Assembly: GCF_014243395.1 (NCBI RefSeq)
Contig: NZ_JACLCP010000001.1
Span: 868,001 to 932,000 of the forward strand
Length of the DNA stretch: 64,000 nt
Direction of reading: 5' to 3'
DNA from: Winogradskyella flava
GTDB taxonomy: Bacteria; Bacteroidota; Bacteroidia; Flavobacteriales; Flavobacteriaceae
A model generated the notes under the pieces. That model ran no database searches. It was given only the letters and a program-made list of their open reading frames with translations, and was not told where the DNA came from. Shown one piece after another: positions 48,320 to 56,977 of this stretch; position 1 is the first letter of the stretch, and each line of letters starts with the position of its first letter. A program made the translations under genes and the position numbers.

Positions 48320-50866
48320 CTATTGGTTTTCGGAAATATAGATTAAAGGCTGTTTAGTACCTGTATTTTTAGCGCTTACATTCAACTTGGTACTGTTCTT
48401 AAGAAGTTCTATGGCCTTATCTGAAGAAACCGGTTTGTTGTTGAAATAAAATTTAGCATTGGTTTTAGCCATTCTGATTACAAAATCTAAAGGAGATTCT
48501 GGTGCAGGTGGAGGTGGTGGAGGCATAATTCCCCCTTCTTCAATAATTTCAATTGGTTCAGGAGCATCGACAGCAGGTGGTGGTATTGGAATGTCTTGCT
48601 CTTCGATAACTTGAATAGTTGCAGGTTCTGGCGGAGGTGGAGGTTTAGGGAAATCAGGAAATGGCTCTGCACTCTTCTTTTGTTTATCACTCATTAAACC
48701 ATATATATACTTCATTTTTTCAACATCTTTCATTTGAATTCGAATGTTTCCACCTTCCTCAATCATGGAGTTATAATATTTGGCGAGCTTATTATATGTT
48801 GCAAGTTGAGTTTTTGTGGCGTTTTTTTGTGGCATGTCTTGTTTCTGAACTAATAAGACTCCTTGTGGTAGAGGTTCAGATTCCCTTTTTTGTTTTTCAG
48901 ACATTTTATCATAAATAGATTTATAATATTTAAAATCTTTTGGGCTAATTATGAGGTAGCCCTCATGTTTATCATTTTCATGTACCTTATCAAGATTGTT
49001 ATTTTTTTTATTTAGTTTTTTTGCCCAAGTATTGTATTCGGTAATTTGTTCTTTTGTGGCGTTTTGTTGTTTTGAAATATGACTCTCAATTGCAAAAGGC
49101 GTATTGCCCTTTACTCTATTTATTTCTTGATTAGGAGTTACAATACGATAGAACCCATAGTCTTGCAGTGAATTATAGATAAACCAAGTTTCTTTGTCAG
49201 AAATTGTATGAGATGAACTTACATGGATATTCATGATCTTATTGCGTTCTTCGAAAGTAATATCTTGATGCAGTTGGTTCAACACCTCCACAAATGTTTT
49301 CTTCGTTGCTTTTATACCATCTATTAAATAAGCATTATTATTTAATATTTTTAGCTCAATACTTCTGGCATAAAGTGTCTTGTTTTCAGAAGAAGACAAC
49401 TTAACCAAATATTGGCCATTCTCATCTCTCTGAGTTGTCATTGCAGTACGTTTGCCTTTATTGTTTTTAGCAATTGCTTTAGCCTCATCAGACGTTATTT
49501 TTTTGTCATCCAGATAGAAAGAAGCTCCTAGTTCTTCCATTTCTATGACATATTCTATAAATGAAGGGTTATATACTTCTTGAGTGTCTCCATCGTTAGG
49601 GCCACCTTTTGTCTTTTTAGTAGATGGCGGAGGCGGAGGCGGCAAAGTCGATTTTTCCTGTTCACTTAATTCACTTTTTTTCTTGAAATACGTTTTACCG
49701 TTAAGTGTAATTTTAGCATATGGAAGAATTGGAGGGATAGGCCTTTTTACTTTAGCTTTATTGGTCTTTGACATTCTAAAATACATACCTCCAAGATCGG
49801 AAAACAAAGCATCCATTTCTTTTTGTTCTTCGTTCGATTTGTTGATGTAGTGTGGTTTTTTAACCCTTAGAGATTCATATTGCTCATATTTTTTTAAATA
49901 TACTTCAATAATATTCTCTCCAACATACTCCAACTTGTAGGTGTTAGCTTTTTCCAATTCTTTTTTAATTGCCTTTGTAGTATCTGGCTTTTCTCTCTGG
50001 ACATATTCTCTTTCAGTAAAACTGAAAAAAAGAATGGCAATGATTGGTAAAATTAGCAGTGTGCTCAGCCACATTCTGGTTTTTGACGTTTGTGTTTTCA
50101 TAACTGTAAATCGTTTTTTAATTGATGAATAATTGATAGCACTCGAGAATTGATACTCTTGAGTACCTGATGAAAATTGTAGTAAAATACTCTGATAGTT
50201 TTTGGCTTCTGTACCTTGATTTAGAACAGCTTGGTCGGCCAAAAACTCGTGATTAAGTTTTATGTGATGTTTTAAAATATAAACTAGCGGATGAAACCAG
50301 AATACGATTTGTAATAGTTCAACTATTATAATATCTAAACTATGTAATTGCTTGGCGTGCGTTTCTTCGTGAAGTAAAACTTCTTTTGGAATAGTATTAT
50401 TTTCAAATTTCGATTTGTTCAAAAAGAGATACTTGAAAAATGAATGTGGAATACGATAGTCTTTCAACAATACATAAATGAAAGAACGTTGAGGTACTCG
50501 TTCGTTTTCTGAAATTCTCTGGTATAATTTGAATAGATTTACCGCAAAACGCAAAGCAAATAATACTACACCAATGCCATATATGATCCAAAGAATAGTT
50601 TCCAAACTTAAGATTGGTGTAGCTTCGATAGCTATTTCTGTTGGGTATGCTTCAATCGGCATATTATTTGGTAAAGCTTCATACTCGTTAACTATGGGTT
50701 CTACATAATGTGTTATCGTTAACATCGGAATTATAGAAGCTAATACTATAGAGCCTAAAAGGTAAAATCGTTTGAAAAAATGCATTTTTTGGCGCTCCAG
50801 TATAAAAATATAGACCAGCCAAAAGACCAAAAGACATGCCGAAAATTTTAATAGATAAGTTACCAT
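48320..50866 (-). CDS. M56 (BlaR1-like) membrane peptidase, proline-rich variant
   Basis: 848 residues. The N-terminal half has membrane helices (about 4-22, 35-52, 90-110, 262-282) and the gluzincin motif HEETH at 166-170 with downstream E in NHEFLADQ. The periplasmic half has proline-rich linkers and internal repeats: two units starting FIEYVIEMEELGASFYL and PLDFVIRMAKTNAKFYF, and two units ending MSxKQKxxxEPxP. It lacks the TonB-like domains of the paralogue at 6318. It forms an operon with the BlaI repressor, which ends 2 bp upstream. Signal unknown. Confidence 0.85.
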   Translation of the reverse strand: MVTYLLKFSACLLVFWLVYIFILERQKMHFFKRFYLLGSIVLASIIPMLTITHYVEPIVNEYEALPNNMPIEAYPTEIAIEATPILSLETILWIIYGIGVVLFALRFAVNLFKLYQRISENERVPQRSFIYVLLKDYRIPHSFFKYLFLNKSKFENNTIPKEVLLHEETHAKQLHSLDIIIVELLQIVFWFHPLVYILKHHIKLNHEFLADQAVLNQGTEAKNYQSILLQFSSGTQEYQFSSAINYSSIKKRFTVMKTQTSKTRMWLSTLLILPIIAILFFSFTEREYVQREKPDTTKAIKKELEKANTYKLEYVGENIIEVYLKKYEQYESLRVKKPHYINKSNEEQKEMDALFSDLGGMYFRMSKTNKAKVKRPIPPILPYAKITLNGKTYFKKKSELSEQEKSTLPPPPPPSTKKTKGGPNDGDTQEVYNPSFIEYVIEMEELGASFYLDDKKITSDEAKAIAKNNKGKRTAMTTQRDENGQYLVKLSSSENKTLYARSIELKILNNNAYLIDGIKATKKTFVEVLNQLHQDITFEERNKIMNIHVSSSHTISDKETWFIYNSLQDYGFYRIVTPNQEINRVKGNTPFAIESHISKQQNATKEQITEYNTWAKKLNKKNNNLDKVHENDKHEGYLIISPKDFKYYKSIYDKMSEKQKRESEPLPQGVLLVQKQDMPQKNATKTQLATYNKLAKYYNSMIEEGGNIRIQMKDVEKMKYIYGLMSDKQKKSAEPFPDFPKPPPPPEPATIQVIEEQDIPIPPPAVDAPEPIEIIEEGGIMPPPPPPAPESPLDFVIRMAKTNAKFYFNNKPVSSDKAIELLKNSTKLNVSAKNTGTKQPLIYISENQ

Positions 50867-50868
50867 GA

Positions 50869-51234
50869 CTACTTATTTTTAATTTCTTGATCTATGATAG
50901 ACTTTAATTCTTCCAACTCTTCTTTAGTTAAATCCGTCTTTCTTGTAAAAAATGAAGCAAATTGTGAGGCGCTGTCATTAAAAAACGTTTTGATCAGCCC
51001 GTTGACGTGTCTTGAGAAGTAATCTTCTTTCTTTACTAAGGGGAAATACTCGCGAGACTTGCCATAGGTTTTATAATCCACAAAACCTTTCCCAATCATT
51101 CGTTTTAACAAAGTGGCAACCGTCGTTACGGCTGGTTTAGGCTCTGGATAGATGTCTAGTAAATCTTTCATAAAAGCTTTTTCTAGTTTCCAGAGGTATT
51201 GCATTAATTGTTCTTCGGTTTTTGAAAGCTGCAT
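50869..51234 (-). CDS. BlaI/MecI/CopY-family transcriptional repressor (second copy)
   Basis: 121 residues with the winged-helix signature LSKTEEQLMQYLWKLEKA and PAVTTVATLLKRMIGKGFVDYKTYGKSREY (about 36-65), then a helical dimerisation tail. It is a paralogue of the 5956 repressor. Its promoter overlaps a palindrome (51255-51272), which fits autorepression. It is first in a two-gene operon with the M56 peptidase. Confidence 0.92.
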   Translation of the reverse strand: MQLSKTEEQLMQYLWKLEKAFMKDLLDIYPEPKPAVTTVATLLKRMIGKGFVDYKTYGKSREYFPLVKKEDYFSRHVNGLIKTFFNDSASQFASFFTRKTDLTKEELEELKSIIDQEIKNK

Positions 51235-51254
51235 CTTCTACGTTTTTAGAATTA

Positions 51255-51291
51255 ACTCTACAAATGTAGAGTAAAATTTTTAATATTCAAA
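51255..51291 (-). promoter_or_regulatory. BlaI operator overlapping the minus-strand promoter
   Basis: ACTCTACA-AA-TGTAGAGT (51255-51272) is an 8-bp-arm palindrome. On the minus strand it contains the -7 box TACATTTG (51268-51261). A TTTG -33 element lies at 51291-51288, 19 bp upstream of the box. Repressor binding would block the -7 region directly. Its sequence differs from the 5914-5929 palindrome, so the two BlaI proteins may have separate targets. Confidence 0.75.
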
Positions 51292-51354
51292 ATTATAGCC
51301 TAAAAAGCACACCGAATCCTTATATTTGTTATGGTTAGAAAAAGAAAATTTTTT

Positions 51355-52743
51355 ATGGTAAATAGGTCACTTCTTTCGTATTTATGTTTTCTTATAATAG
51401 GTTTTTCATATGGACAATCCATTGAGGACCTTATGAATGCAATTAGTACTGCGAACCTGCAAACCAACGTTGAGATACTTTCGGGAGAGGGATCAGCAAT
51501 TATTAATGGAACAACACAAACTATAACAAGTCGGGTTCAAAGCAATAATGATTTAGCTGCGACTTTTATAAAGGAACAGCTAGAATCCTTACCTAATCTT
51601 ACGGTTGAGTTTCAAAATTTTAATAGCACTGGAAAGAATGTTATTGCCACACAATTAGGAAAAACAAATCCAGATAACATTTACATTGTTTGTGCGCATT
51701 ACGATTCGGTGACGACATTCTGTTCGGATGACAATGCTACCGGAGTTTCAGCAGTATTGGAAATTGCAAGGATTTTATCAGGACAGTGCACAGATAATAC
51801 CATTATTTACGCCCTTTGGGATGAAGAGGAAATAGGTTTACTTGGAGCCAACTTTTATGCACAACAGGCCGCCGATGAAACTAATGGTAATTCGAGGGAT
51901 AATATCCTTGGTGTCATAAATATGGATATGATTGGTTATGATGGTGATGCTCCTGGCACAATAGGCGATAATGATTTTGACATCGATGTAAGAAACATTG
52001 CCAATTCTATTGCAATAAAGGACGACTTAATTAGTATTTTGAATACCTACACTTTCGATTTGAATGAAATTGTTGTTAACCCAGGAACAACAGCTAGTGA
52101 TCACGCTCGATTTTGGAGTCAGGGCTATTCTGCAGTTTTGGTGGGTGAATCTTGGGAAACAAATGATCAAACACCAGATTATCATACCTCAGGTGATAGA
52201 ACAGAGGACATCGATTTTCAGTATATGACCGAACTTACAAAATTAGTTCTGGCTTATATGGCAACGCAAGCTAATCTATTGAATTTAGATAATTCGGTAA
52301 CACAGTCACCAACAACGTTAACCGCAAATGAAGCTGCGGCTAATTATCAGTGGTTTAATTGTGATACGGATATTATGATTCCGGGAGAAACCAACCAAAC
52401 ATTTGCACCTTCAGCAAGCGGAAATTATGCAGTTGAAGTTATAAATGGGAGTTGTACAGAGATGAGTCCTTGTATTAATTTTGCCGTGTTATCCACAGAT
52501 GAATTTTCACCAAACGATATAAAATTATATCCTAATCCCGTAACTTCAGTTATTAAGATCGACAACTTCACAAAGTCAGAGTTGAATATTACAATTAATA
52601 ATATTTCTGGAAAAATGGTCAGAAAAGCTAACTCCAGAGAGCAACACATTGAAATTGAACTCAAAGACATGTCTTCTGGAGTTTATTTTGTGAATCTCAA
52701 ATCACAAACAAAATCCTCAACCTTTAAGATTGTGAAAGAGTAG
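51355..52743 (+). CDS. M28-family secreted aminopeptidase with T9SS sorting domain
   Basis: 462 residues from the ATG at 51355 (MVNRSLLSYLCFLIIGFSYGQ, a clean signal peptide). An ATG at 51331 is also in frame, but a TATATTTG box lies at 51321-51328, two bases before it, so transcription should start after that codon. The zinc sites are visible: HYDSVTTFCSDDNATG, DEEEIGLLGANFYA and NMDMIGYDGD. The C-terminal 75 residues are a type A sorting domain (LYPNPVTSVIKIDNF ... SSGVYFVNL). It is a di-zinc exopeptidase exported to the cell surface or medium, probably for peptide nutrition. Confidence 0.87.
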   Translation: MVNRSLLSYLCFLIIGFSYGQSIEDLMNAISTANLQTNVEILSGEGSAIINGTTQTITSRVQSNNDLAATFIKEQLESLPNLTVEFQNFNSTGKNVIATQLGKTNPDNIYIVCAHYDSVTTFCSDDNATGVSAVLEIARILSGQCTDNTIIYALWDEEEIGLLGANFYAQQAADETNGNSRDNILGVINMDMIGYDGDAPGTIGDNDFDIDVRNIANSIAIKDDLISILNTYTFDLNEIVVNPGTTASDHARFWSQGYSAVLVGESWETNDQTPDYHTSGDRTEDIDFQYMTELTKLVLAYMATQANLLNLDNSVTQSPTTLTANEAAANYQWFNCDTDIMIPGETNQTFAPSASGNYAVEVINGSCTEMSPCINFAVLSTDEFSPNDIKLYPNPVTSVIKIDNFTKSELNITINNISGKMVRKANSREQHIEIELKDMSSGVYFVNLKSQTKSSTFKIVKE

Positions 52744-52745
52744 GT

Positions 52746-54134
52746 TTACTTTTTTAGTTCGGTAAAATATTTATAAAACCAAGGAATAGTTTCGATGCCT
52801 TTAAGGTAATTCCAAATGCCAAAATGTTCGTTAGGTGAGTGAATGGCATCACTATCGAGACCAAAGCCCATCAAGATAGTTTTGCTATTAAGTTCTTTTT
52901 CAAATAATGAAACTATAGGAATACTTCCGCCACTGCGCTGAGGTATCGGAACTTTGCCAAACGTCTGTTCATAAGCTTTTGAAGCCGCCTTATAACCAAT
53001 ACTGTCAATTGGTGTCACGTAGCCTTGTCCACCATGATGTGGTGTTACCTTTACTTTAACAGCATCTGGTGCGATACTTTCAAAATGAGATTTGAATAGT
53101 TCGGTAATCTCCTCCCAATCTTGATGAGGTACTAGCCGCATTGAAATTTTCGCATAGGCTTTACTGGCAATCACAGTTTTAGCGCCCTCACCGATATAAC
53201 CTCCCCAAATGCCGTTGACATCTAATGTAGGTCGAATTGAATTACGTTCGTTCGTGGTGTATCCTTTTTCGCCATAAACAGCGTCTATATCTAATGCTTT
53301 TTTATAACTATCTAATGAAAAGGGTGCCTTTGCCATTTCGGCACGCTCTGACTCAGAGAGATGCTCTACATTGTCGTAAAAACCGGGAATCGTTATATGA
53401 TTGTTGTCGTCATGAAGCGTAGCAATCATCTTAGTTAATACATTGATTGGGTTTGCTACGGCACCACCATATAAACCAGAATGTAAATCGCGATTTGGTC
53501 CAGTGACTTCAACCTCTACATAACTTAAGCCACGCAAGCCTGTAGTTATTGACGGCACGTCTTTGGCGATCATTCCTGTGTCTGAAATGAGAATAACATC
53601 GTTTTCGAGTTTTTCTCTATTGTTAGTCACAAAAATGCCTAGATTCTCACTGCCAACTTCCTCCTCGCCTTCAATCATAAATTTCACGTTACAAGGTAGC
53701 TCATCATTCTTGGTCATATATTCCAAGGCCTTAACATGCATGTACATTTGGCCTTTATCATCACAAGCACCTCTTGCAAATATGGCGCCATCAGGATGCA
53801 ACTCTGTCTTCTGAATAACTGGTTCGAAAGGTGGTGAATTCCATAAATCCAAAGGGTCTGGTGGTTGCACATCGTAATGTCCATATACCAAAACTGTTGG
53901 TAGGTCTTTATTTATAATTTTTTCACCATATACTATAGGATAACCATCCGTTTCACAAATTTCAACATGGTCGCAGCCAGCATTTTCTAGGCTGGTCTTT
54001 ATGATCTCTGCCGTTTTTAGAACATCATTTTTATACGCTGAATCTGCACTAATAGATGGAATTTTCAATAATTCAATAAGCTCATTGAGAAAGCGATCTT
54101 TATTTTCGTTTATATAAGATTGAATGGTTTGCAT
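52746..54134 (-). CDS. M20-family dipeptidase
   Basis: 462 residues. The di-zinc residues are visible in VYGHYDVQPPDPLDLW (about 84-99), GACDDKGQ (about 120-127) and IEGEEEVGSEN (about 152-162), with the dimerisation domain inserted between them. RSGGSIPIV is the family's substrate loop. It is cytoplasmic, without a signal peptide, and cleaves dipeptides. It ends 2 bp from the convergent M28 gene and the two may share peptide use. Confidence 0.92.
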   Translation of the reverse strand: MQTIQSYINENKDRFLNELIELLKIPSISADSAYKNDVLKTAEIIKTSLENAGCDHVEICETDGYPIVYGEKIINKDLPTVLVYGHYDVQPPDPLDLWNSPPFEPVIQKTELHPDGAIFARGACDDKGQMYMHVKALEYMTKNDELPCNVKFMIEGEEEVGSENLGIFVTNNREKLENDVILISDTGMIAKDVPSITTGLRGLSYVEVEVTGPNRDLHSGLYGGAVANPINVLTKMIATLHDDNNHITIPGFYDNVEHLSESERAEMAKAPFSLDSYKKALDIDAVYGEKGYTTNERNSIRPTLDVNGIWGGYIGEGAKTVIASKAYAKISMRLVPHQDWEEITELFKSHFESIAPDAVKVKVTPHHGGQGYVTPIDSIGYKAASKAYEQTFGKVPIPQRSGGSIPIVSLFEKELNSKTILMGFGLDSDAIHSPNEHFGIWNYLKGIETIPWFYKYFTELKK

Positions 54135-54198
54135 AAGTGAATCAGATTTCTAACAAAAATAAGAAAACTAGGACGACTATTTTCTTGTTTAATTGCTA

Positions 54199-54228
54199 TT
54201 TGAATTTATAAAGTATTGTTTATATTTG
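54199..54228 (+). promoter_or_regulatory. Bacteroidota-type promoter of tRNA-Leu
   Basis: TTTG at 54199-54202 and TATATTTG at 54221-54228 are separated by 18 bp. The tRNA begins 10 bp after the -7 box. Confidence 0.72.
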
Positions 54229-54238
54229 CAGTCCTTTT

Positions 54239-54320
54239 GCAGGCGTGGTGGAATTGGTAGACACGCTAGACTTAGGATCTAGTGCCGCGAGGTGTGCGAG
54301 TTCGAGTCTCGCCGCCTGTA
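54239..54320 (+). tRNA. tRNA-Leu (TAG)
   Basis: An 82-nt class II tRNA with a long variable arm. The acceptor stem pairs 54239-54245 with 54313-54319 (terminal G-T wobble); discriminator A54320. The anticodon loop CTTAGGA gives TAG at 54273-54275. The T-stem GCGAG/CTCGC is at 54296-54312. No CCA is encoded. A short ORF across it is an artefact. Confidence 0.96.
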
Positions 54321-54328
54321 CAGAGATT

Positions 54329-54359
54329 AAAGCTTCAGTTGTTATACTGAGGCTTTTTT
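54329..54359 (+). terminator. Intrinsic terminator after tRNA-Leu
   Basis: A 10-bp stem (54329-54338 with 54347-54356, one T-G wobble) closes an 8-nt loop and ends in six T residues. It is similar in sequence to the hairpin after tRNA-Asp. It also touches the stop codon of the convergent DUF4174 gene. Confidence 0.82.
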
Positions 54360-54783
54360 ATTGTTTATTCTTTAATTCTGAAGCACGCATTGGCATACTA
54401 TCAATTTTCGAAAATAAGGCCTCAGTGCTTAAAACATCATTCTGACTGAGTTTAATGCCACCATCCAAGCCTATTAAGACCATCTTGAATTCATCATCTT
54501 TAGCATTGTAGGTTTTATATAATTTTGAGTTTATAATCCAGTCACTGTCGTTCGAGTTCTCAATTCTGTATGTATTAGGATGTATTCTATAGATTAATAA
54601 TTTTCGCTCAGATAGTTCTTTAGGCTTAAGCAATAAATTCTTAATTTGAAGTTCAGCCTTGTTAAATGTTTCAGTCTTAGAAACAACTAATAGAATACGG
54701 TTAGACCATTTATATTTTTCTAATTCTTGAGAATTAGAAATAGCCGATACTGATAACACGGCAATTAGGATTAGATATTTCAT
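54358..54783 (-). CDS. DUF4174 domain protein, secreted
   Basis: 141 residues with a signal peptide (about 1-18, YLILIAVLSVSAISNS). The domain begins LEKYKWSNRILLVVSK and ends in VLIGLDGGIKLSQNDVLSTEALFSKIDSMPMR, the DUF4174 pattern, a thioredoxin-like fold without catalytic cysteines. The location is periplasmic and the function unknown. It lies downstream of the aldo/keto reductase gene on the same strand, 15 bp away. Confidence 0.85.
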   Translation of the reverse strand: MKYLILIAVLSVSAISNSQELEKYKWSNRILLVVSKTETFNKAELQIKNLLLKPKELSERKLLIYRIHPNTYRIENSNDSDWIINSKLYKTYNAKDDEFKMVLIGLDGGIKLSQNDVLSTEALFSKIDSMPMRASELKNKQ

Positions 54784-54798
54784 AAAACTTAAAATTCA

Positions 54799-55836
54799 CT
54801 AAGGCGCGGGATTAGGAATGGCATTGTGGACGTTATCAATGGCTTTTATTATATCTTCTGATAATGAGATGTTGATGCTATCTATGTTTTCTTCTAATTG
54901 TTCAAGATTTGTAGCACCAATAATGTTACTGGTCAAAAACGGTCGTTCATTTACAAAAGCTAATGCCATTTGTGCTAAGTTCATATTGTGATCTTCCGCA
55001 ATTTTTAAATAACGCTTTGTGGCTTCAGTCGCATGTTCACTACTATAGCGAGCAAACCTTGGAAATAATTTTAGTCGCGCATTATCTGCGGCAGTACCTT
55101 TAATATACTTACCAGACAAAACACCAAACGCCATTGGTGAATAGGCCAATAAACCAATATTTTCTCGATGTGCTATTTCTGCTAATTCACCATCAAAAGG
55201 TCTACACAGCAGTGAATATGCGTTTTGTATGGTAACCATTCTTGGCAAATTATTGTATTTAGCTTCTTCTAGGTAACGCATGGTTCCCCAAGCCCCTTCA
55301 TTAGAAATACCAACCTGTCTAATCTTACCAGATTTTATAATAGTGTCAAGATTATGGAGAATTTCATTAAAATTATCTTCCCATGTATCATTAGGATTAT
55401 GCACATAATCTCTATGGCCAAATAGTTTGGTTTCGCGTTCTGGCCAATGTAATTGGTATAAATCAATATAGTCGGTTTGTAAACGTTTTAAACTATTATC
55501 AATAGCTTCGTTTAAAGCACCTTTGCTAAATCCAGTCGTTCTAATATGCGCAGTATAATCTCCAGGTCCAGCAATTTTAGTTGCTAAAACCACTTTGTCT
55601 CTATTACCAGTTTTTTTAAACCAATTACCAATAATACGCTCAGTTTCGGCATAAGTCTCTGCAGTTGCAGGCACAGGGTAAAGTTCAGCAACATCAAAAA
55701 AATTAACGCCTTTATCTATTGCCATATCCATTTGAGCAAAACCCTCTTCTTGGGTATTTTGGTTGCCCCAAGTCATGGTGCCAAGGCATATTTTACTAAC
55801 TTTTATATCGGTATTTGGTAATGTTGTGTATTTCAT
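54799..55836 (-). CDS. NADP(H)-dependent aldo/keto reductase (Tas-like)
   Basis: 345 residues, TIM barrel. The catalytic tetrad regions are visible: NFFDVAELYP (Asp and Tyr), VVLATKIAG (Lys) and LYQLHWPE (His). The loop with RDYVHNPNDTWEDNF and the YSLLCRPFDGELAEIAHRE segment are typical of Tas/YajO-type reductases. It reduces aldehydes or ketones in the cytoplasm; the natural substrate is unknown. Confidence 0.92.
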   Translation of the reverse strand: MKYTTLPNTDIKVSKICLGTMTWGNQNTQEEGFAQMDMAIDKGVNFFDVAELYPVPATAETYAETERIIGNWFKKTGNRDKVVLATKIAGPGDYTAHIRTTGFSKGALNEAIDNSLKRLQTDYIDLYQLHWPERETKLFGHRDYVHNPNDTWEDNFNEILHNLDTIIKSGKIRQVGISNEGAWGTMRYLEEAKYNNLPRMVTIQNAYSLLCRPFDGELAEIAHRENIGLLAYSPMAFGVLSGKYIKGTAADNARLKLFPRFARYSSEHATEATKRYLKIAEDHNMNLAQMALAFVNERPFLTSNIIGATNLEQLEENIDSINISLSEDIIKAIDNVHNAIPNPAP

Positions 55837-55842
55837 ACTTAC

Positions 55843-55860
55843 TTCCCACGAAAGTGGGAA
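55843..55860. repeat. GAAA-loop palindrome
   Basis: TTCCCAC-GAAA-GTGGGAA, a perfect 7-bp stem with a GNRA loop, just upstream of the aldo/keto reductase start. A second element of the same style (ATTCCTGC-GAAA-GCAGGAAT) lies at 55969-55988. Confidence 0.6.
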
Positions 55861-55910
55861 TCTTTTTAATGGTTAATTTTATATTGCAGTATCAAAAGCA
55901 AAAATAAGAA

Positions 55911-55941
55911 GACCTTTCATGTTCTTAAAACTTGAAAGGTC
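55911..55941 (-). terminator. Probable terminator of the OmpA-family gene
   Basis: GACCTTTCA/TGAAAGGTC (55911-55919, 55933-55941) forms a 9-bp stem. On the minus strand it is followed by TTCTTATTTTTG. Confidence 0.55.
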
Positions 55942-55968
55942 TAAAACTATGTTAAGGTTTTACTTTAG

Positions 55969-55988
55969 ATTCCTGCGAAAGCAGGAAT
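55969..55988. repeat. GAAA-loop palindrome, REP-like
   Basis: ATTCCTGC-GAAA-GCAGGAAT, a perfect 8-bp stem, 6 bp beyond the end of the OmpA gene. This sequence resembles a frequent short palindrome of flavobacterial intergenic DNA. A related element is at 55843-55860. Confidence 0.6.
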
Positions 55989-55994
55989 AACAAA

Positions 55995-56954
55995 TCATAT
56001 ATCATTTAACAACTTAGAAATCTCGTCTAGTTTAGGTGTCAAAATCACTTCAATACGCCTGTTTTTTGCTTTACCCTCTGTAGTATTATTAGATGCAATT
56101 GGTGCAAATTCACCACGACCAGCAGCAGTTAAATTTTCCGGGTTAATAGATGCATTCTCTCTTAGGATGTTTACAATAGCAGTGGCGCGTTTTGTAGATA
56201 AATCCCAGTTACCACTTAATTGCTCATTGCCTTTGTAAGGATCATTATCAGTGTGTCCTTCTATGAGAATAGCAATATCAGGGTTTTCGGCCAATACACT
56301 TCCCAATTGTTGTACAGCTTTGCGACCCTCTGAACCGACAGACCAACTACCTGATTGAAATAAAAGTTTATTTTCCATAGATACATAAACCTTACCATCG
56401 CGTTGTTCAACTGTTAGACCTTTGCCCTCAAAATTGGTCAAAGCTTTAGATATAGCATCTTTTAAAGCGCGCATATTGGCATCTTTGGAGGCAATTACAC
56501 TTTCGAGTTCGGCAACACGTTGCGAACGATTTTCAAGTTCTTTTTTGAGGTTATTCAAACGCTCATTTTCAGCAGCCAATGCTTGTTCCTTAGCTTCGAG
56601 TTGAGCTAATAGCTCTCTGTTCTTTTTCGAGTTCTTAGCTATTTCAGCAGAGCTGTTTTGTTCTAAAGCCGCATATGAGGCCTTTAAATTATCAAGATTG
56701 GATTTTGCCGCTGCATAGTCTGATTGTAGTTTATCGCGTTCGCTCACAGCTCTGCTATAGGCCGTTTGGAGCTTGTCTAAATCGTTTGATAATTTTGTTT
56801 TATCCTTGGAAAGAGCCTCAATATCGTCGGTTAAACTTCTATTTTCCTTTTTTAGATCTGCGTATTTTGTTTCGAGATCAGTATAGATTTTTTTAGATAC
56901 GCAAGACGTGAATAAAGTTAGCGTTAATACGATTAATGAAATTCTTTTAATCAT
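55995..56954 (-). CDS. OmpA-family peptidoglycan-binding lipoprotein with coiled coil
   Basis: 319 residues. Lipoprotein signal MIKRISLIVLTLTLFTSC (Cys18). A long coiled coil (about 25-170, many K/E/L heptads) leads to an OmpA C-terminal domain (about 185-312). The latter has the peptidoglycan-binding residues in ILIEGHTDNDPYKGNEQLS and LTAAGRGEFAPIASN, then KAKNRRIEVIL. It anchors the outer membrane to the cell wall. It is 23 bp downstream of the exonuclease III gene, possibly co-transcribed. Confidence 0.92.
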   Translation of the reverse strand: MIKRISLIVLTLTLFTSCVSKKIYTDLETKYADLKKENRSLTDDIEALSKDKTKLSNDLDKLQTAYSRAVSERDKLQSDYAAAKSNLDNLKASYAALEQNSSAEIAKNSKKNRELLAQLEAKEQALAAENERLNNLKKELENRSQRVAELESVIASKDANMRALKDAISKALTNFEGKGLTVEQRDGKVYVSMENKLLFQSGSWSVGSEGRKAVQQLGSVLAENPDIAILIEGHTDNDPYKGNEQLSGNWDLSTKRATAIVNILRENASINPENLTAAGRGEFAPIASNNTTEGKAKNRRIEVILTPKLDEISKLLNDI

Positions 56955-56977
56955 GTTTATTGTAGATTTATTTGTAA

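Noticed and set aside
54245-54445. Short plus-strand ORF
   Set aside because: It lies within tRNA-Leu and its terminator.
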